The notes under the pieces were generated by a model. That model was not told the DNA's origin. It was given only the letters and a program-made list of their open reading frames with translations, and searched no databases. A program made the translations under genes and the position numbers. A DNA stretch of 64,000 nucleotides, from contig NZ_FORF01000007.1 of assembly GCF_900113935.1 (NCBI RefSeq), positions 1-64,000 on the forward strand, in the 5' to 3' direction. Shown one piece after another: positions 63,621-64,000 of the stretch. Position 1 is the stretch's first letter; every line of letters starts with the position of its first letter. The DNA is from Aquamicrobium aerolatum DSM 21857. Its GTDB lineage: Bacteria; Pseudomonadota; Alphaproteobacteria; Rhizobiales; Rhizobiaceae.

Positions 63621-63635
63621 TTAAGCTTGAGTTAA
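63621..63635 (-). promoter_or_regulatory. CtrA-box-like motif upstream of the diguanylate cyclase
   Basis: TTAAGCTTGAGTTAA is an exact TTAA-N7-TTAA match to the CtrA consensus, and on the minus strand it reads TTAACTCAAGCTTAA. It sits 141 bp before the GGDEF gene and 127 bp before the XRE-type gene, so either could be the target. Confidence 0.5.
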
Positions 63636-63761
63636 ATTAGCAAAGACCGCTTTTGCCTGTCGTCGCAAGGCGAAATGCGCTAAAACTACGCATCACAGTT
63701 TACGCCAATCACCTCTCTATGTATGTTTTAGACATCATTATTCAACGGCAGACAGTTAATC

Positions 63762-64000
63762 TTGATCACAGGAATGCAAATGCGCGCCGCACGGGCTCTT
63801 GTCGGGCTGGACCAGAAAAAGCTGGCGGCGCTCGCCAGCGTGTCTTTGCCGACGGTCCAGCGCATGGAGGCGAGCGACGGTGTTGTTCGCGCGACCGTGG
63901 ATACGCTCATGAAGATTGTCGATGCTCTTGAGCGCGCAGGAGTCGAATTGATTGGCGACAACCAACCCAGCAATGCTGGTGGTCGCGGCGTGCGCCTCAA
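63762..64000 (+). CDS. XRE-type helix-turn-helix regulator (3' end at or beyond window edge)
   Basis: At least 79 aa, open to the window edge. From a TTG at 63762 the product reads MITGMQMRAARALVGLDQ, then KKLAALASVSLPTVQRMEASDG and VVRATVDTLMKIVDALERAGVELIGD. This is a lambda-repressor-type HTH family common in rhizobia; ATG 63774 or 63780 are other possible starts. The family usually ends about here (GGRGVRLK), so little is likely missing. Target and ligand are unknown. It diverges from the GGDEF gene, with a CtrA-like motif between. Confidence 0.82.
   Translation, partial: MITGMQMRAARALVGLDQKKLAALASVSLPTVQRMEASDGVVRATVDTLMKIVDALERAGVELIGDNQPSNAGGRGVRL

Noticed and set aside
63653-63931. 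A 92-codon plus-strand frame at the right edge
   Set aside because: Another frame over the same bases (from 63762) gives a textbook HTH regulator, so this one is a shadow.
1-64000. CRISPR array
   Set aside because: No series of regularly spaced direct repeats was seen. The only tandem repeat (9628-9683) has no spacers.

Overview
The window reads as a chromosomal segment of an alphaproteobacterium, most likely in the Hyphomicrobiales/Rhizobiales and close to the Phyllobacteriaceae. This rests on the GC-rich codon use, the alphaproteobacterial forms of DnaA, RecF, CoaBC, UbiB and MiaB, the gene neighbourhood around rpsT-dnaA, a Cpa/Tad pilus cluster, TTAA-N7-TTAA (CtrA-like) motifs and a cluster of GANTC (CcrM) sites. 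The placement comes from reading proteins by eye, not from a database search.

Layout. (1) 1-9409 is accessory DNA: the 3' end of an IS3-type element, a compact three-gene operon on the minus strand (SMC-like ATPase, HEAT-repeat histidine kinase, response regulator), a divergent four-gene serine-recombinase/DUF2924 module, and a lone BCCT transporter. It stops at the 3' end of a tRNA-Ser(GGA) gene. The three-gene operon is the best candidate here for an undescribed system. (2) 9410-22017 holds tRNA-Ser, msrA, a BMP-type nucleoside-binding protein, an MFS transporter, a small minus-strand operon (Fe-alcohol dehydrogenase, thioesterase, slyX, anti-sigma-like protein), then a nucleoside uptake and breakdown operon (ABC ATPase, two permeases, cdd, punA, deoA). 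(3) 22018-37483 is a housekeeping block: coaBC, ubiB, ubiE, add, SH3 protein, hydroxyacid dehydrogenase, moeB, recF, dnaN, dnaA, rpsT, enoyl-CoA hydratase, mutM, deoB. (4) 37596-49332 holds a PhnD-like binding protein and the Flp/Tad pilus genes. (5) 49368-54242 holds corC, ybeY, upp, miaB and phoH. (6) 54302-62228 is a glycerol-type kinase with two FAD oxidoreductases, a DeoR-type regulator and a TRAP transporter. (7) 62377-64000 holds a diguanylate cyclase and the start of an XRE-type regulator.

How the genes work together. Nucleosides would enter through the BMP/ABC system and be deaminated (Cdd, Add), phosphorolysed (PunA, DeoA) and passed to central metabolism through DeoB, while Upp salvages uracil. 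These genes are scattered over 40 kb between housekeeping blocks. Two inversions explain much of this. Flipping about 25.7-36.26 kb would restore a divergent ubiE/mutM pair and a deoB-add operon. Flipping about 50.99-54.25 kb would restore a miaB-phoH-ybeY-corC operon. Both pairs of breakpoints lie inside the window and can be checked by synteny.
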